Positions 22,931-35,084 are shown, numbered from the stretch's first letter. The stretch: 64,000 nucleotides of DNA from Manis javanica (GCF_040802235.1 NC_133170.1:47253501-47317500), one strand, 5' to 3'. Notes: generated by a model from the sequence alone, not told the origin. Made by a program: numbers and translations.

Positions 22931-23654
22931 ACAGATGGTAGCAGAGCAAAGGACTCCTTCCAAGCTGATGCTTGGATTTTGGACTCTTTGTTGCAAAGAT
23001 TACAAAAAGAAGATTATGGTTGCAAACAGTAAATGGGGCTGCTTTTGGATTGTATCATGACCAGAGTGTCCCTTATAACAGGACATCTGGATTCATGCTG
23101 TAGGTTTCCTCAAAAAATGTGGCTGCTTTATAAAAAGGAGTTTGGCACCTTGATACATGGAGCACAGTCTCAGGTACAATGTGGAACCCAGGATTCTACC
23201 ATATTCTCCTCCAAGGGGCCATGCAAGAGAGGTCTGCTCAGATGCCCTCCTTCTAAGAGAGGCTGTTGCTCCACCAGCCCCGCCAGACAAGGGAGGAGCA
23301 GGCCTGGGAGGCCATACTCTCAATCATGTGGTGCTGCTGCCCCCATTTCAAGACCTAAAGTGACAGGCAGGGAGACACCTGATCTGAGATCAGCCTATCC
23401 CCAGGATGGCCAGCAGCCTTTCAATATTTGGGAATTTGAACTGGGAGACCAGGAAGGACGTGGGTCAGAGCAGTGAGATCCAACGCTGAGGGCCATGAGG
23501 CTGGGAGCACCGGGAACCCGAGGGAAGCAGGGGCCGCTGGAGGAGTGATGCGGCTGGCCAGTTCCCCTGTGCCACTTCCTGTCTGTATGTCTCCTCACCA
23601 CAAACTGCCTTTCTCCTTGGCCAGGGGGAAATGAGAGACACTCCATGCCTTATG

Positions 23655-24095
23655 CAGGGGGTTTGAACTGAGGCTCCAAAATAGGCATGTTCACATCTTA
23701 ACCCTGGAGCCTGGAAACACAGCCTCATCTGGAAAAGGGGTCTTTGTAGATGTAAGTAAGGACCTTGAGATGAATCCATCTTGGGTTATCTGGGTGGACC
23801 CTAAATCCAATGATAAGAGAAAGGAAAAGTCACAGAGAAATTGAGGGAGGAAGGCAGGTTAAGAACACAGGCAGAGGTTGGAATTACGCTGCCTCAAGTT
23901 AGGGATACCTGGAGCCAGGAGCAACTGGAAGAGGCACAGAAAGATGCCCCCCGGAGCCTCCCGATAGAGCACAGACCTGCTGATGCTTGGATTTTGGACT
24001 TGTGGCCTCTACAACTGTGAGAGAATAGATTCCCATTGTTTTAAGCCACTCAGTTTGTGACCGTTGGTAACAGAATCCACAGGAAACTAATACAT
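23655..24095 (+). mobile_element. MLT1-type (ERVL-MaLR) LTR, sense
   Basis: A diverged MLT1-like start (TTTGAACTGAGGCTCCAAAA) is followed by ATCTTAACCCTGGAGCC, GGACCTTGAGATGAATCCA and TTGGATTTTGGACTTGTGGC. It ends ACTGTGAGAGAATAGATTCC..TTTAAGCCACTCAGTTTGTG..AACTAATACATC. No internal genes accompany it, so it is a solo LTR. Confidence 0.7.
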
Positions 24096-24244
24096 CTTGC
24101 AAACCAAAATCGCCTGGCTGCAACAGACAAATCAAAATTAAGGAAAAGTTTCTCTTTGAGGAATGATGCCTACTCTAATCAAGTAGGTCCCACAAGCTAA
24201 CATCTGCTCAGTTTTCATTTCTAAATTTTGTTTCCTGCTGCAGC

Positions 24245-24445
24245 TACAATAAAATAGTAACAGAAATAGCCACCTTTCATTGAGCATCTACTATGTACCT
24301 GGAAATTCGACATGTTTTTATCTTAACTCTCACAGTGCTTTCTTTAATCCTCACAGACTACCCTTTTCTTTAATCCTGCTCTAATGTCATTCCCATTTTA
24401 CAGTGAAGGAAACTGAGGTTTAGAGAAGTGAGATAACCAGGGCAG
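24245..24445 (-). repeat. MIR SINE, antisense
   Basis: TTGAGCATCTACTATGTACC near the start and CATTTTACAGTGAAGGAAAC, TGAGGTTTAGAGAAGTGAG near the end match reverse-complement MIR. A local doubling of TTTCTTTAATCCT occurs inside (about 24340-24378). Confidence 0.75.
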
Positions 24446-24599
24446 AAGCCAGGCCAAGCCTCCCTCCCAGATGGGAATGTTCTCTGCTTCACATGCCCAG
24501 TGGCAGAGGCAGACAGGAGGAAAGGTGGAAGGACGCCAGGTAGCAAGGTCTTGGCAGGCTCAGGCTGCCACATTAGATTAGGTATATGTGACAGGTTTA

Positions 24600-24800
24600 G
24601 GCGTTTGGCATCTTGGCAGGCAGAAAGAAGTCGGTCTGAATCCAGGTCCTGACACTGCTTACTAGCTGAGGCACTTCGGACCACTGCTTACCGTCTCTGA
24701 GCCTCAGCTTCCTCTTCCAAGCAACAGACATTATAAAACTCCCTAACTAACATTAGGATTAAAGTAGAACCTTGTGTTCAGCCTAGGGCAGAGGTTCAGC
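24600..24800 (+). repeat. MIR SINE, sense
   Basis: CTGAATCCAGGTCCTGACACTG, TACTAGCTGAGGCACTTCGG, GTCTCTGAGCCTCAGCTTCC and AGGATTAAAGTAGAACC follow the MIR order. Confidence 0.75.
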
Positions 24801-24989
24801 AAAGCTTTGTCTGAGACGGGAGGAAGCATCATGCCCTGAGGCTGCTGCCCCTCCTGAAACTTTAGGGCCTTTCCAAGATCCTTGAGTTAATAGCCAATCT
24901 CCCTAAAAGGTATTTAACCTTTTTCTCCAGGAGATCAATTTTCCCCCTTTATCTTTAAAACTATTCATTTAACGTATCGCTTACCAAAA

Positions 24990-25335
24990 TTATCTGACCA
25001 GAGGACTCGCCTGGAGGCTTGTTAAAATTCACAATCCAGGTCTTCATCCTAGATTCATTCGATTGCATAATCTCTGCCAGGGAGGGTGGAGTGATAGGAA
25101 CTGAAACCTTTAATAAACAGCCCCAGGTGGTTGTTCATATTAGAAAAGTTTAGGAATCTCTGCAAGGAAGTGGTGTGTCCTAAATTTTAATGGGCATATT
25201 TAATGCCAAAAACCTGGGGATCTTGTTGAAAAGCAGGTTCAGGTTCCGCCCGCTGAGTGGGCCTGAGAGTCTGCATTTCTCAGGCTCCCAGGAGATCCCC
25301 ATATGGCCAGTTGGGGAACCACACTCAGCAGCAAG
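24990..25335 (+). repeat. Two MER5-like hAT fragments in tandem
   Basis: The first (24990-25150) reads CTCGCCTGGAGGCTTGTTAA..CAGCCCCAGGTGGTTGTT. The second (25195-25335) reads GGGGATCTTGTTGAAAAGCA..GAGTCTGCATTTCTCAGG..GGGGAACCACACT. Both follow the MER5A-type consensus and are diverged. Confidence 0.55.
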
Positions 25336-25892
25336 AATAACTAACAAGCATGATGTGAACTGAATTTAGAGGCCTTAGTTATAATCCTCAGGGTCTAGTG
25401 CTTTACAGTTTTTGCAAGACTTTAACATTCGTGTTCATTAAAATCATCAGAACAATTGGATGAGGTGGACCTTCTCTTGTTTTTACGTATGAGGGTCCGA
25501 GCAGATTTCTGTAAGGAAAATTGCAGTCTCCCCTGGGCACCCATCTATAAAAGCCAGGTTATTGGAGTACGCCCCTTCATGCATTCAGACTTCAAAGAGA
25601 TCGTGCTCAGTAAAGCTGCTCATGGTGCCCCCAAAGGAGAAAAGAAAATCTGAGCAGACACCTGCCCGAGGCTGGAATCTCCCCTGGAGCTGCCCCTGCT
25701 TTTCCCCCCTGATCTCAGTTCCCCTGCCTGGCTGTCCTGGCAGACGGGCTTTGCCATTACTTCCCCACTTCTGTAAATTTAGATTTCCTTTCCCTTCCTC
25801 CACCTGGGTGCACAGTCTAATTTTGTCCTAACTTTTTACTTTGTAATAACTTCGAACTTGGAGAAGAGTTGTAAGAACAGTACAAATAGTAA

Positions 25893-26372
25893 AATGATAC
25901 AGCCATTTTGAAAAAAAGTTTGGCAGTTTCTTAAAAAGTTAAACATAATTTACTGTGTGACCTAGCAAATTCCACTCCTAGGTATATACCCAAAAGAATG
26001 GAAGAATTCACAATAGCTAAAAGAATTCACAACAGACAAAAAGTGCAAATCCAAATATCGACCAAGGGATACATGGAGTGAACAGTGGGGTATATACATA
26101 CAATGGAAAGAAATAAGACATAGAAGGTCATGTATTATATGGCTCCATTTATATGAAATATCCAGAATAGGTAAATCCATAGATGTAGAAAGTAAATTGC
26201 CAGGAGGATAGAAATGGGAAGTGGCTGCTGAATGGGTATGAAATCTCCTTTTGGGATGATGAAAATTTTTTGGAACTGGATAGAGGTGGCTGAGTGTATT
26301 AAACACCACTGAATTGTATACTTTTAAATAGTTAATGTTTTATGAATTTCACCTAAATTTTTAAAAACTGCA
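25893..26372 (+). mobile_element. L1M-type ORF2 end plus 3' UTR, sense, nested
   Basis: CATTTTGAAAAAAAGTTTGG, CACTCCTAGGTATATACCC, TATATGAAATATCCAGAATA and CACTGAATTGTATACTTTTA are old L1 ORF2-end and 3'-UTR motifs in sense order. The same family is seen at 63325-63890. Confidence 0.7.
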
Positions 26373-26389
26373 CTAGCACTTATGGGACT

Positions 26390-26485
26390 ATATAGATATA
26401 GATATAGATATAGATATATAGATATAGATATAGATATAGATATAGATATAGATATAGATATAGATAGATATATAGATATATATAT
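26390..26485. repeat. (GATATA)n microsatellite
   Basis: About 95 bp of GATATA units with GATA interruptions. It sits directly after the nested L1 tail. Confidence 0.95.
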
Positions 26486-27059
26486 CTTGTTCTGAACCAT
26501 GTATGCCAAACCAGATATTTCAGCTCATATCCCCTAAGAACAAAGGCACCTTACATAACTCCAGTAAAATTATTAAATTCAGGAAATTTGACATTGATGT
26601 AATACTATTCTCTAAGCGATAGTCCAAGTTCAAATTTTGCCCATTTCCCTAATGATATCATTTACAACAATTTTCTTCCCAGTTCAGAATTTAGGATTAT
26701 GCACTTACTTGTCAAATCTCTTCATTCTCCTTTAATCTGGGCCCATCTCTCAGCCTCTCAATTTTTCTTTTTTTGCTGTTTTCTGACATTGCCGTTTTTG
26801 AAGAGTATAGGCCTATTGTTCTGTAGACTGCCTCTCAATTTGGATCCATCACGTTTCCTCATGATTCAATTCAGGTTCTACATCTTTGGTAGGAATAACC
26901 CAGAAGTGATGTGGGCCTTATCTATGCATGACATCCATCTGTCCCATTATCATGCTGTCCACCTTAATCATTTGGTTCAGGCAGTGTCTGCCAGGTTTCT
27001 CCCCATAATGCTACATCTATTTTTCTCTGTGGATTTAGAGTATAGTGTTTTTAAGGTCT

Positions 27060-29298
27060 AACAAACTAATTCATAAAATCATTTTTTGCTGCCAACTGCT
27101 ATTTTTGTCATTCATTTAATCTCTACTTAGTCCAGGAAAGATATAAAGATATACATATATACATAATTTAAGATAGTCTCTACCCTCAAAACACTCATTG
27201 CTTTGTTGGGGTAACAGGTCCCAGAGTCCCCACATTCTAGAGTGCTCATTCTGTCCATTATATTTGCTACTTCTTTTATCAGTTTTGCAAGCTGAACGCA
27301 AGAGAGATAACTATGAGGATCAAAGATAGAATATCATCATTTGGCCAGGGAAACCAGGCCGTTGTTAAACTCTCTTGCAAAATGTAGAACTAATGAGACT
27401 AGAATATTCAACTGGATTGAGCAAAGAACTAAAATAATAACAGGCACAGATTTTTGTTGTAAAACTTGCTTCAATATTTTGTGCTTTTAAAATGATAATT
27501 GCTTTTTCTTTTAGTTTAATATTTTTCATGGACATATTCTTTGGGTCATTGGAATAAAACTCAAGTTAAAAGGAACTGAGAGAATAATGAGAAGTAGGTA
27601 CCCAGCCTGGAGACATGGTTAAACTGCTGTTAGTGACTATGATTGTACTTGTTTTCACTTATTCACTTTCATGTGATTAATCTTTATTATCCCCAGTGTG
27701 AAGTGTCAAAAGCAGGGGGGGAGAAAATGTACTGACAAAAATATGCTTTTTGTGCAACTTCCAAGTATTTATCATGCTGTGTCACTTTATTAATGCCGAG
27801 TACCAGAAAAATGATAAAAATATAGTGTAGATTTAAAGAACAACCTATATGTGGCTCAGATCTTTGAAAAGATAGTTCCCATTCTATTATTTGCTTGATT
27901 GGCATAATTTCAGATTGATTTTATTTAAAATTACCTATTTTATTGCAAAAAAAGAAAATTTTTTTAAATCACCTACCAGAAAGCAGGCTTAGTTTCTAAC
28001 AGTCTCCCAAAAGCTTGGAATAAATGTCAGTCCATTTCAGTGCCTTTTTCTAGAGAGGACCTACATCATGGCCACCATGTACCTGGCAGAAACTTACAGG
28101 TAAGCAGATCAAGGAGGGTGGTCAATGGATATTTCAGGTCATTGCTTTTCAAATCCAAAAAAAAAAAAAAATGCTTATGTATTATTTATCTGTTTACATT
28201 CTAGATCTGTCAGCTATGTCATAGTTTGAAAAACAGCTATTCTTTTGTACTAAGTCACACATGCTCACCGTAGGAAAGGTAGGAAGGATACAATAAAAGA
28301 AAAAATAATAACTCATTATTCTCACCCAGAAATAACTGTATATAAATAATTGTATATATGAGACTTTTCTGGCATTGTGTCTTCCCTTTCATATGGTGAA
28401 ATACATATATGTGATATGCACATATGCTACTGATATTTAAGCCAAGGCTTTGTAACTTTGCTGCAAAGAAGCTAGTAATACCCCGAGCACATGGAAAGCC
28501 CCCTCCCATCCCACTCCCACCCTTCCCCTGGCCATGCAGGTTCTCTGAGGCCCAACCAGTGATACCCTCTGTTGTTGGGAAGTTCCCCCAATGCAACTGC
28601 TGGGCAGGTGAGGCAGCAGAGGGGGTGCCACGCAGAAGCCACTGCCCTGCATTTTTTACTTGCTGCATCTCAATTCAACAAGATAACAGTGGTATCTTCA
28701 AAATTCGGGGCAAGCAAATACAAGTCGTGAGTCCCTTTCTTTAGACCCACATGTTTGTACTGAGGTCCAAAGGCTCAGGGACCAAGCAAATAATTGATGG
28801 AGCTACAAAGTCCCAGGCAAAAAATACCATGCTGAGCGGTCCCAACAAAAATGGCCAACAGTTAAACCCTGCTGCTGGTGGTTTGATGTGCCAAGGACCT
28901 CACGCTTTATTTCCTCCTTCCGTCAAGATCACAGCCATGATTCCTCTCACTTTTCAAAACTGAGTATGTCCCACACATATCCCTTTACCATTTAGGTTCA
29001 CCACCCCCCAGCTGGCTCCCAACAGACAGCCCTGGTGTCTTTGTGACAGCTGCCTTTGGGCTGCGAAAATCCACTTTGCCCATGAACATGACAGGCCAGA
29101 AATGCCTGGGAGTTAACTGCCCCCATGGGAGGCCCTTAACCTCTGTCTGACATGTGGGGCTATAAATAGCCCAGCTCCCTCTCTCTTGGCCAGGATGACT
29201 GTGAGCTGTGTTCTATTCCACTTTCTGGAATTTCTCTGCTGGCTGAAGCTTAAGTGCCTTCCGTGTCAGCTGGCTTAATAATGCACCCTTGCTGGTTG
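27060..29298. other. Intergenic, no recognised gene
   Basis: Mostly AT-rich. A degraded LINE-like AT stretch lies at about 28240-28450 and an A-run at about 28158. An exon-like ATG..CAG|GTAAGC at 28068-28105 is noted separately. No protein is recognised. Confidence 0.4.
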
Positions 29299-29956
29299 CT
29301 GCAGTACACTGAATGTCTGTGTCCCCACAAAACTTTTATGTAGCAACGTCATCCCCAGTGTGTTGGTATTTGGAAGTGGGGCCTTCGGGAGGTGATTAGG
29401 TCATGAGGGTGGAGCCCTCATGAATGGGGTTAGTGCCCTTATGTAAAAGGCCTTCGATATAAACTTCTAGTTATAAGTCCTGGGGATGCAATGCCCGGAA
29501 TGGTGACTATAGTTACCAACAGTGTATTGGGTGTTTGAAAGTTGCTAAGAGAGCAAATCTTGAAAGTTCTACCACAGAAAACAACAACAACAACAAAAAA
29601 TTGTTACTATGTATAGTGGTAGATGTTAACTAAACTTACTGTGGTGGTCATTTTGCAATATATATAAATATGAAATCATTATGTTGTACACCTAGAACTA
29701 ATACAACGTTATGTGTCAACTACATAGCTAAGAAAAAAAAAAAAGTCACTCTAGAGCTTTCTCACCCCTTTGCCATGTAGGGGACACAGCGAGAAGAGCC
29801 ATCTATGAGCCAGATGGGGGCTCCCACCAGACACTGAATTTACAAATGACTTGATCTTGCACTTCCCGGCTTCCAGAATGGTGAGAAATAAGTTTTTGTT
29901 GTTTATAAGCCACCCAGTAGGTGATATTCTGTTACAGCAGCCCGAATGGACCGAGA
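29299..29956 (+). mobile_element. MLT1-type LTR split by L1
   Basis: The left part (to about 29453) reads ACTGAATGTCTGTGTCCCCA..GGAGGTGATTAGGTCATGAG..GTGGAGCCCTCATGAATGGG. The right part (from 29745) reads GGGGACACAGCGAGAAGAGC..ACTTCCCGGCTTCCAGAATG..TTGTTTATAAGCCACCCAGT..CAGCAGCCCGAATGGACC. Together they give a nearly full MLT1 LTR in sense orientation, the best preserved MaLR element in the window. Confidence 0.9.
29454..29744 (+). mobile_element. L1 3' UTR fragment nested in MLT1
   Basis: ACTTCTAGTTATAAGTCCTG, TTTGAAAGTTGCTAAGAGAG, GATGTTAACTAAACTTACTG and ATTATGTTGTACACCTAGAA are L1 3'-UTR motifs. It ends in a 12-13-A tail at 29732-29744 with a (CAA)n stretch inside (about 29581-29597). 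Confidence 0.85.
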
Positions 29957-31780
29957 GATCTGCCTTCCCTCCTGTTTCCCTGGCCTGTCCCCGTACCTCC
30001 CTAATAACCACCTGCCCTGAGTCTTCACCTTAGCATATAGGCTTTTGTGGGGGAACCAACCTCAAGAAAAGTTGAGCAGTGTGCCCAAGTCTGCAGAGGT
30101 GGGAGATCACAGTGCCAGGACTGGGACTGTGAGGTCTCTCCAGAGCCAGCTCATAACTTCTAAGATGAATCACTTCCCCAGCCTGGGGCCACCTGGGAGG
30201 ATCTGAACTTTGGGCCACAGAGATCAAAAAGGTGGAGGAAGGAGGTAGCTTTCTCTGGTGATGTTATAGGGGCCCCACTGTTCAGCCCACAAAATCTGCC
30301 ACTACCCTCAAGGCTACCCCAGCAGAGAAATCCTTCCTCATCGGCCCATGTCATACACTCGTCAGACCACACATTGTCCTTTGGCCTGTCAAACGGAGCT
30401 GCCGGTACCGGCCTTTCTAACCTCACTCCACTGTACATAAGTGCCTGCAGTCAGGCAGTCAGCGGGTGAGTGGAGACCTGAGGCCCCTACCCAGGCGCTG
30501 TGCCTGCTGTTAAACAGGAGCGATGCTGTCTTTGTTCTGCAACAGCGTCCCAGTTGCCTTGGGGTGGCGGTAGCTGGGGCTTTGCCTCCATGTGGCAGAT
30601 GGGCAGAAAGTTTGGGCAGTCTGCATGCCTGGCACAAAGCCCCAAAGGACACACAAATGTCTTTGTGGTGGATGCCAGGGCTGAACCGTGCCACAGAGAG
30701 CCATGTGATATCCTTTAGAAAGGACGAGGCATCTTTCCTTTCAAAGGAAAACCCACGTTTCAGAACCACTAGGGAATAAGCAGCCAGACAACACGAAATC
30801 ATTATCCTTCATCCCTCCGGGACTGAGTGTGAGGTTGCAAATTTCCCAAGGAAGGCATGTGATTCCTTTCTGTAAGGCATGATTCATTCCAGTCAAGTCC
30901 ACTTTGTTCTCCTACTGACAGGGAATTAGAATCAGTATTTTGACCATATACATGAAGCAATATCCCCTATCATCACACAACAAGAAGAATCTAATTCTGT
31001 AAGACTGAAATAGAAGGGATAATGGTGTTCAGAGTTTTCTGAACATTGTCATCTCTGATTGTAGGAAGAATAATTTTATGTAAAAATTTCTATTTTGCCT
31101 TAAAATCCTGAAGCCCCGGGTTATTGCCTAAAGTGTGTGGTGGCAAGCATGAGTGTGATGGGGGAAAAAGGCCCCTTCCCTGTGTTCACAGGGTCTCATC
31201 TGGATTTTCAGGAAGCACCTAGGTCTGTGCAGGGCTGCCCTGCACTCAGAGGCCAGCTTGCCACCTGTGTAGTTCTGAAGCCGGCCCTCTTCAGGATAAC
31301 CTTCAGCTGAAGGGTACCTAGGTGTCCCTCTTGGGAAAAAGCCACCTCTCCTTAAACTTGTCTCCAGGTCCCAGCAATGGACACTTTCCTTTCTTCTCTC
31401 CCCCAGCTCCACCCTCACCAGCTCTTGACAGCTCCCTGCCTGCCAAGCCTCGTGCCATCTTCCCTCCTCCAGCTTTCTCTTTCCTTATTACCCTGTAGGA
31501 AAACCTGCCAGGTATTTTCACAGAATGCTTTCACCACTAACTGTAGGGAGACTGACTAGGAGAAAGAATATCAACATATATGGGAAGTAAGTTTTTTTTT
31601 TAACAATCATAAAATCACAGAATGGCTATTGTGAGGATAAATGAGGTCATATTAAAAATAGTATCCAACTCAAGGAAGTAAAAGACACGGTAGAATCACA
31701 AAATCCTGATATGGGACATGCTAGGCTGAGCTGTGTCATAATGGCCACCCTCTTAATGTTCTTACGCTGTGGGTCTAACT
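29957..31780. other. Intergenic, no recognised gene
   Basis: No recognised repeat or coding sequence. Overlapping open frames on both strands at 30389-30802 have no recognisable similarity. Confidence 0.4.
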
Positions 31781-32937
31781 CAGAGCCGTCCAATTGGAAT
31801 GTGAAACAAAGCACATACAAAATAAAATTTCTAGCAGCCACATTCAAAAGGTAAAAAGACACAATAAGATATCACTTCACACCAGTTAGAATGGCCACTA
31901 TTCAAAAGATAAGAAATAACAAGTGTTGATGAGGATGTGGAGAAAAAGGAACCCTCCCACACTGCTGGTGAGAATGTAAATTGGTGTAGCCACTCTGGAT
32001 AGCAGTATGGAGGTTACTCGGAAAAATAAAAATAGAAATACCATGTGACCCAGTAGCTCCACTCCTAGAAATTTACCCAAAGAAAACAAAATCTGATTCG
32101 AAAAAATATATGCACCCCTATGTTTATCACCACATTATTTTCAATAGCCAAGATATAGAGGCAACCTAAGTGTCGATCAATAGATGAATGGATAAAGAAG
32201 AAGTGGTACTTACACACAATGGAGTATTACTCAGCCATAAAAGGAAAAGAAATCCTGCCATTTGTGACAACATGGACAGACTTAGAGGGTACTATGCCAG
32301 GTGAAATAAGCTAGGCGGAGAAAGACAAATACCCTATGGTTTCACTTAAATGTGGAATCTAACAACAAAACAAAACAAAATAACTCAAACCGCAATAGAC
32401 TCATAGACATTGAGAAGTGACTGTTGGTAACAATGGGGGAGGGATTGGGGTGGATGGGTGAAACAGGTGAAGGGAATAAAAGGGCACAAAATCTCAATCA
32501 TAGTATAAATGAGTCACAGGGATGAAAGTACAGCATAGAGAATATAGTCAGTAGTTCTATAACATCTTTCTATGGTGACAGATAGTAACTACACTAGTTG
32601 GGGTGAGGATGTAATAATGTATGTAACTATCAGATCACTATGCTGTATACTTGAAACTGATATAATATTGTTTATCAACTATACTTCAATAAAAAATTCA
32701 AAAAATAAAAATGGTAAAAAGAAACAGGTAAGATCCATCTTAATAACATATTTTTAACCAAATTTTATCATTTCAACATGCAATCTACATTAAAAGTTAA
32801 TAAGATAGTTTGTGATCCTTTTTCCATATGAAGTCTGTAAAACCTGGCATGTACTTTACATTTAGCATATCTCCATTCAGACTAGCCACATTTCAAGCAC
32901 TCTGTGTGGATAGTGGCTGTCATATTGGACAGCTTTG
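31781..32937 (+). repeat. Non-autonomous hAT-type DNA transposon interrupted by L1
   Basis: The left part (31781-31863) begins CAGAGCCGTCCAATTGGAAT. The right part (32713-32937) ends CAAGCACTCTGTG..GTGGCTGTCATATTGGACAG. The termini CAGAGCCGTCC and (reverse complement) CAAAGCTGTCC form imperfect inverted repeats. The motifs TCTAGCAGCCACATT and GACTAGCCACATTTCAAG are those of a common 'ctgtccaatagaaa' mammalian repeat. I do not name the subfamily. Confidence 0.6.
31864..32712 (+). mobile_element. L1 ORF2 end plus 3' UTR, sense, with target-site duplication
   Basis: It includes ATCACTTCACACCAGTTAGA, GAGGATGTGGAGAAAAAGGA, ACCCAGTAGCTCCACTCC, GGATAAAGAAGAAGTGGTAC and a full L1 3' UTR with an A-rich end. 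Flanks GGTAAAAAGACACA (31850-31863) and GGTAAAAAGAAACA (32713-32726) match at 13 of 14. It is 5'-truncated with no intact ORF. Confidence 0.9.
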
Positions 32938-32944
32938 ATCAGAC

Positions 32945-33065
32945 ATGTCTTTTTTATTTTATCTTCAGTGCAAGATGAGAATTATTGCTATTCCCATTTT
33001 ACAAATAAGGAAACTGAGGCTAAGAGCTGTTCAGTAACTTGTCAAAGTGATCAGCAATAAATGGT
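32945..33065 (-). repeat. MIR SINE fragment, antisense
   Basis: CCCATTTTACAAATAAGGAAA, CTGAGGCTAAGAGCTGTTCA, GTAACTTGTCAAAGTG match reverse-complement MIR. Confidence 0.75.
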
Positions 33066-33074
33066 GACTTTTTA

Positions 33075-33255
33075 AAACACAGAATCCCCCTTTGATTCCT
33101 GGTTTTGCCAATTCTGACTTCCATGACCTCTGGCAGACCACTTAGAGCCTTGCAGCCTCTGTTTCCCTATACCTGGAGTAAGAGATAAAATAATGCCTAT
33201 CATTATAGTGGTTGCACAGATTAGAGATCTGCTATGTGGAGGCCTCTCATGTGGC
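33075..33255 (+). repeat. MIR SINE, sense
   Basis: GATTCCTGGTTTTGCCAATTCTG, CCTCTGGCAGACCACTTAGA, GCAGCCTCTGTTTCCCTATA and GAGATAAAATAATGCC follow MIR order. Confidence 0.65.
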
Positions 33256-35080
33256 TACCACATTTTTAAAAACTTAATACCTGTTGGCTATTCTGACAGA
33301 AAGGACTGGACAGAATGTCTCAGTTAAGGGATGGGAAAACTGCCTCCCTGGGTCTGCGAGTTGAAAACGGGCACCTCCTCCTCCTGCCAGTCTTTCCCTT
33401 GAGCCCAGCACCCCTATGCATCCCCTTGGCTGCCACAGACCCACACAGTCCAGCCCACCAGTTCCTGCCTCCCCACATTCCTCCCTTCAGACCCATAAAT
33501 CTTTCTCCCCACCCCTATCTTTTTCCCTGTGAGATATGCTTTCTCCTGAGCGATGATTACGCTAATGGAATCTCAGTTTGTCTATGCCAGGTACCTGTTA
33601 CTGCATAAAAGTAACTGTAAAACTTAGTGGCTTCAAACAACCTTTATTTTGCTCACAAATCTGCAACTTGGTCATAAATTCAAGAGCCAAATTCGAGAAG
33701 TGTTTTATGTCTGTTCAAGGCCAGGCACTATGAGGATTATGTGGGTGTAGAAATGAATCTGATTGGGTCCCTGCCTCTCAGGAAGCCAAGAATCTGTAGA
33801 AGTCCTCTCCCAGAGATGCCTGCCTACTCCCCCCTATGAGAGCCATTCTACCCCTCAGGGAGGTCACGCCTCAGGAACGCTGTGTCCATTTGTGGGGTAG
33901 AGTTTTTAATTCAGGTTACATTGGTGTCTGCTCTTCTGGGGACTTTCAAAGCCTTGATGAAGCAGAGAGGACTGTGTGTCAACAGGGCTTGGGTGGGACA
34001 TCTATCTTTTTTGGAAATGTACCAACAGGAATTCCCACTAAGTAATTTCACTTTAATCCTGAAGCTGAAAAATTTTTTTAACTTACTAAAACTTCACTGT
34101 GGTTAGACTTTGTAATTGTACTTTTAAATGTTCCCTATTCTACCTTATGTAAAAATAGTTAATTTTAGCAGCTGAACATATTGTAGGGGCTTTTGGTTCA
34201 TGGTGGCTGGCTGAATATGTGTTTATATCTCTTCCCTACCAAAATTCCGCTGAAGTGGCAGAGGGACTGTAACAATCATATAAACTAAACCTGTGGCAGT
34301 GTTGGGAGCTAGCTGAGATGCCACCAAGAGCTGAGAGCAATGAGGAATTTTGAGGTGAGATGAACAGCAAAATCTCATAAAACTGAAGGAATCAGCCCTA
34401 TGTAGCTCAAAGAAAGTGTCTTTTCCAAAAGGGAAATTTTCCAGAAAAAGAATCATGGAAAACCCCCAAGAAGAGAGGCCTCCAGGCAGCAAGAGCTGAG
34501 GAAAGGGGTGAGCAATGGGTGGTTAACTAAGCAATTCAAGGACAGCAAAACTGTACCCTGCCAACTCTGCAATTTGCCCCTCTGAAACACCTGTGAGAAC
34601 CTGGTTATCAACAAGTAAGCTTTCCTGCAGGTCCCCACTACTCCTTGGTAGCGTCCCAGGTAATCTTTGCTGCCATTAGGAAAACACAGCTCTATAGCTA
34701 GAAGACACTGGAAAAGAAAGGCCCCCTGGCAGCACACACCACCTCCTGTTCCTCGCACCATTACTGGAGTGAGAGCTCTCCTTGTCAGAACATACACTGC
34801 CTGGTAGGTGTACAGGGAGTAGCCCTTTCAATCTAGACCATCATCTACAAATATAAACAAAGAACCAAACATTATCAGGTACTTGAGGAGAATCAATAGC
34901 ATTGAAGAATATCATCTAAATTAAAACAAGAAGTACTAGAAAGCCTTAAATTATATATTGTCCATCTCCTCAAGGATAATCAGAGTTAACAGACCAGTAA
35001 TAGGCCAGGAGAAAATGTATGAAAGTTATATAAAGGAAGGATTAATATTCATAATATTCAAAGAGTTTCTTTCTATAGAT
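33256..35080. other. Intergenic, no recognised gene
   Basis: A fragment near 33590-33670 (AACTTAGTGGCTTCAAACAACCTTTATTTTGCTC) resembles a MaLR/LTR-type repeat. The rest, including 34140-35080, is unassigned; it may be degraded L1 5' sequence. Confidence 0.35.
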
Positions 35081-35084
35081 CAAT

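Larger units (their letters stand above)
25828..27060 (-). mobile_element. Ancient LINE (L1M-like, antisense) split by a younger L1 and a microsatellite
   Basis: The left piece (25828-25892) has AATAACTTCGAACTTGGAGA..GTTGTAAGAACAGTACAAA. The right piece (26486-27060) has TTCAGGAAATTTGACATTGA, TCTTCATTCTCCTTTAATCTG, TTTTTGAAGAGTATAGGCC and TGTCTGCCAGGTTTCTCC. It is the same family as 16960-17720 and 48500-48985. Confidence 0.5.

Noticed and set aside
22967-23996. Shared 20-mer GCTGATGCTTGGATTTTGGA at 22967 and about 23976
   Set aside because: The second copy is part of the MLT1 LTR. The first lies outside a clear LTR and is probably a stray fragment or coincidence; no wider homology is seen.
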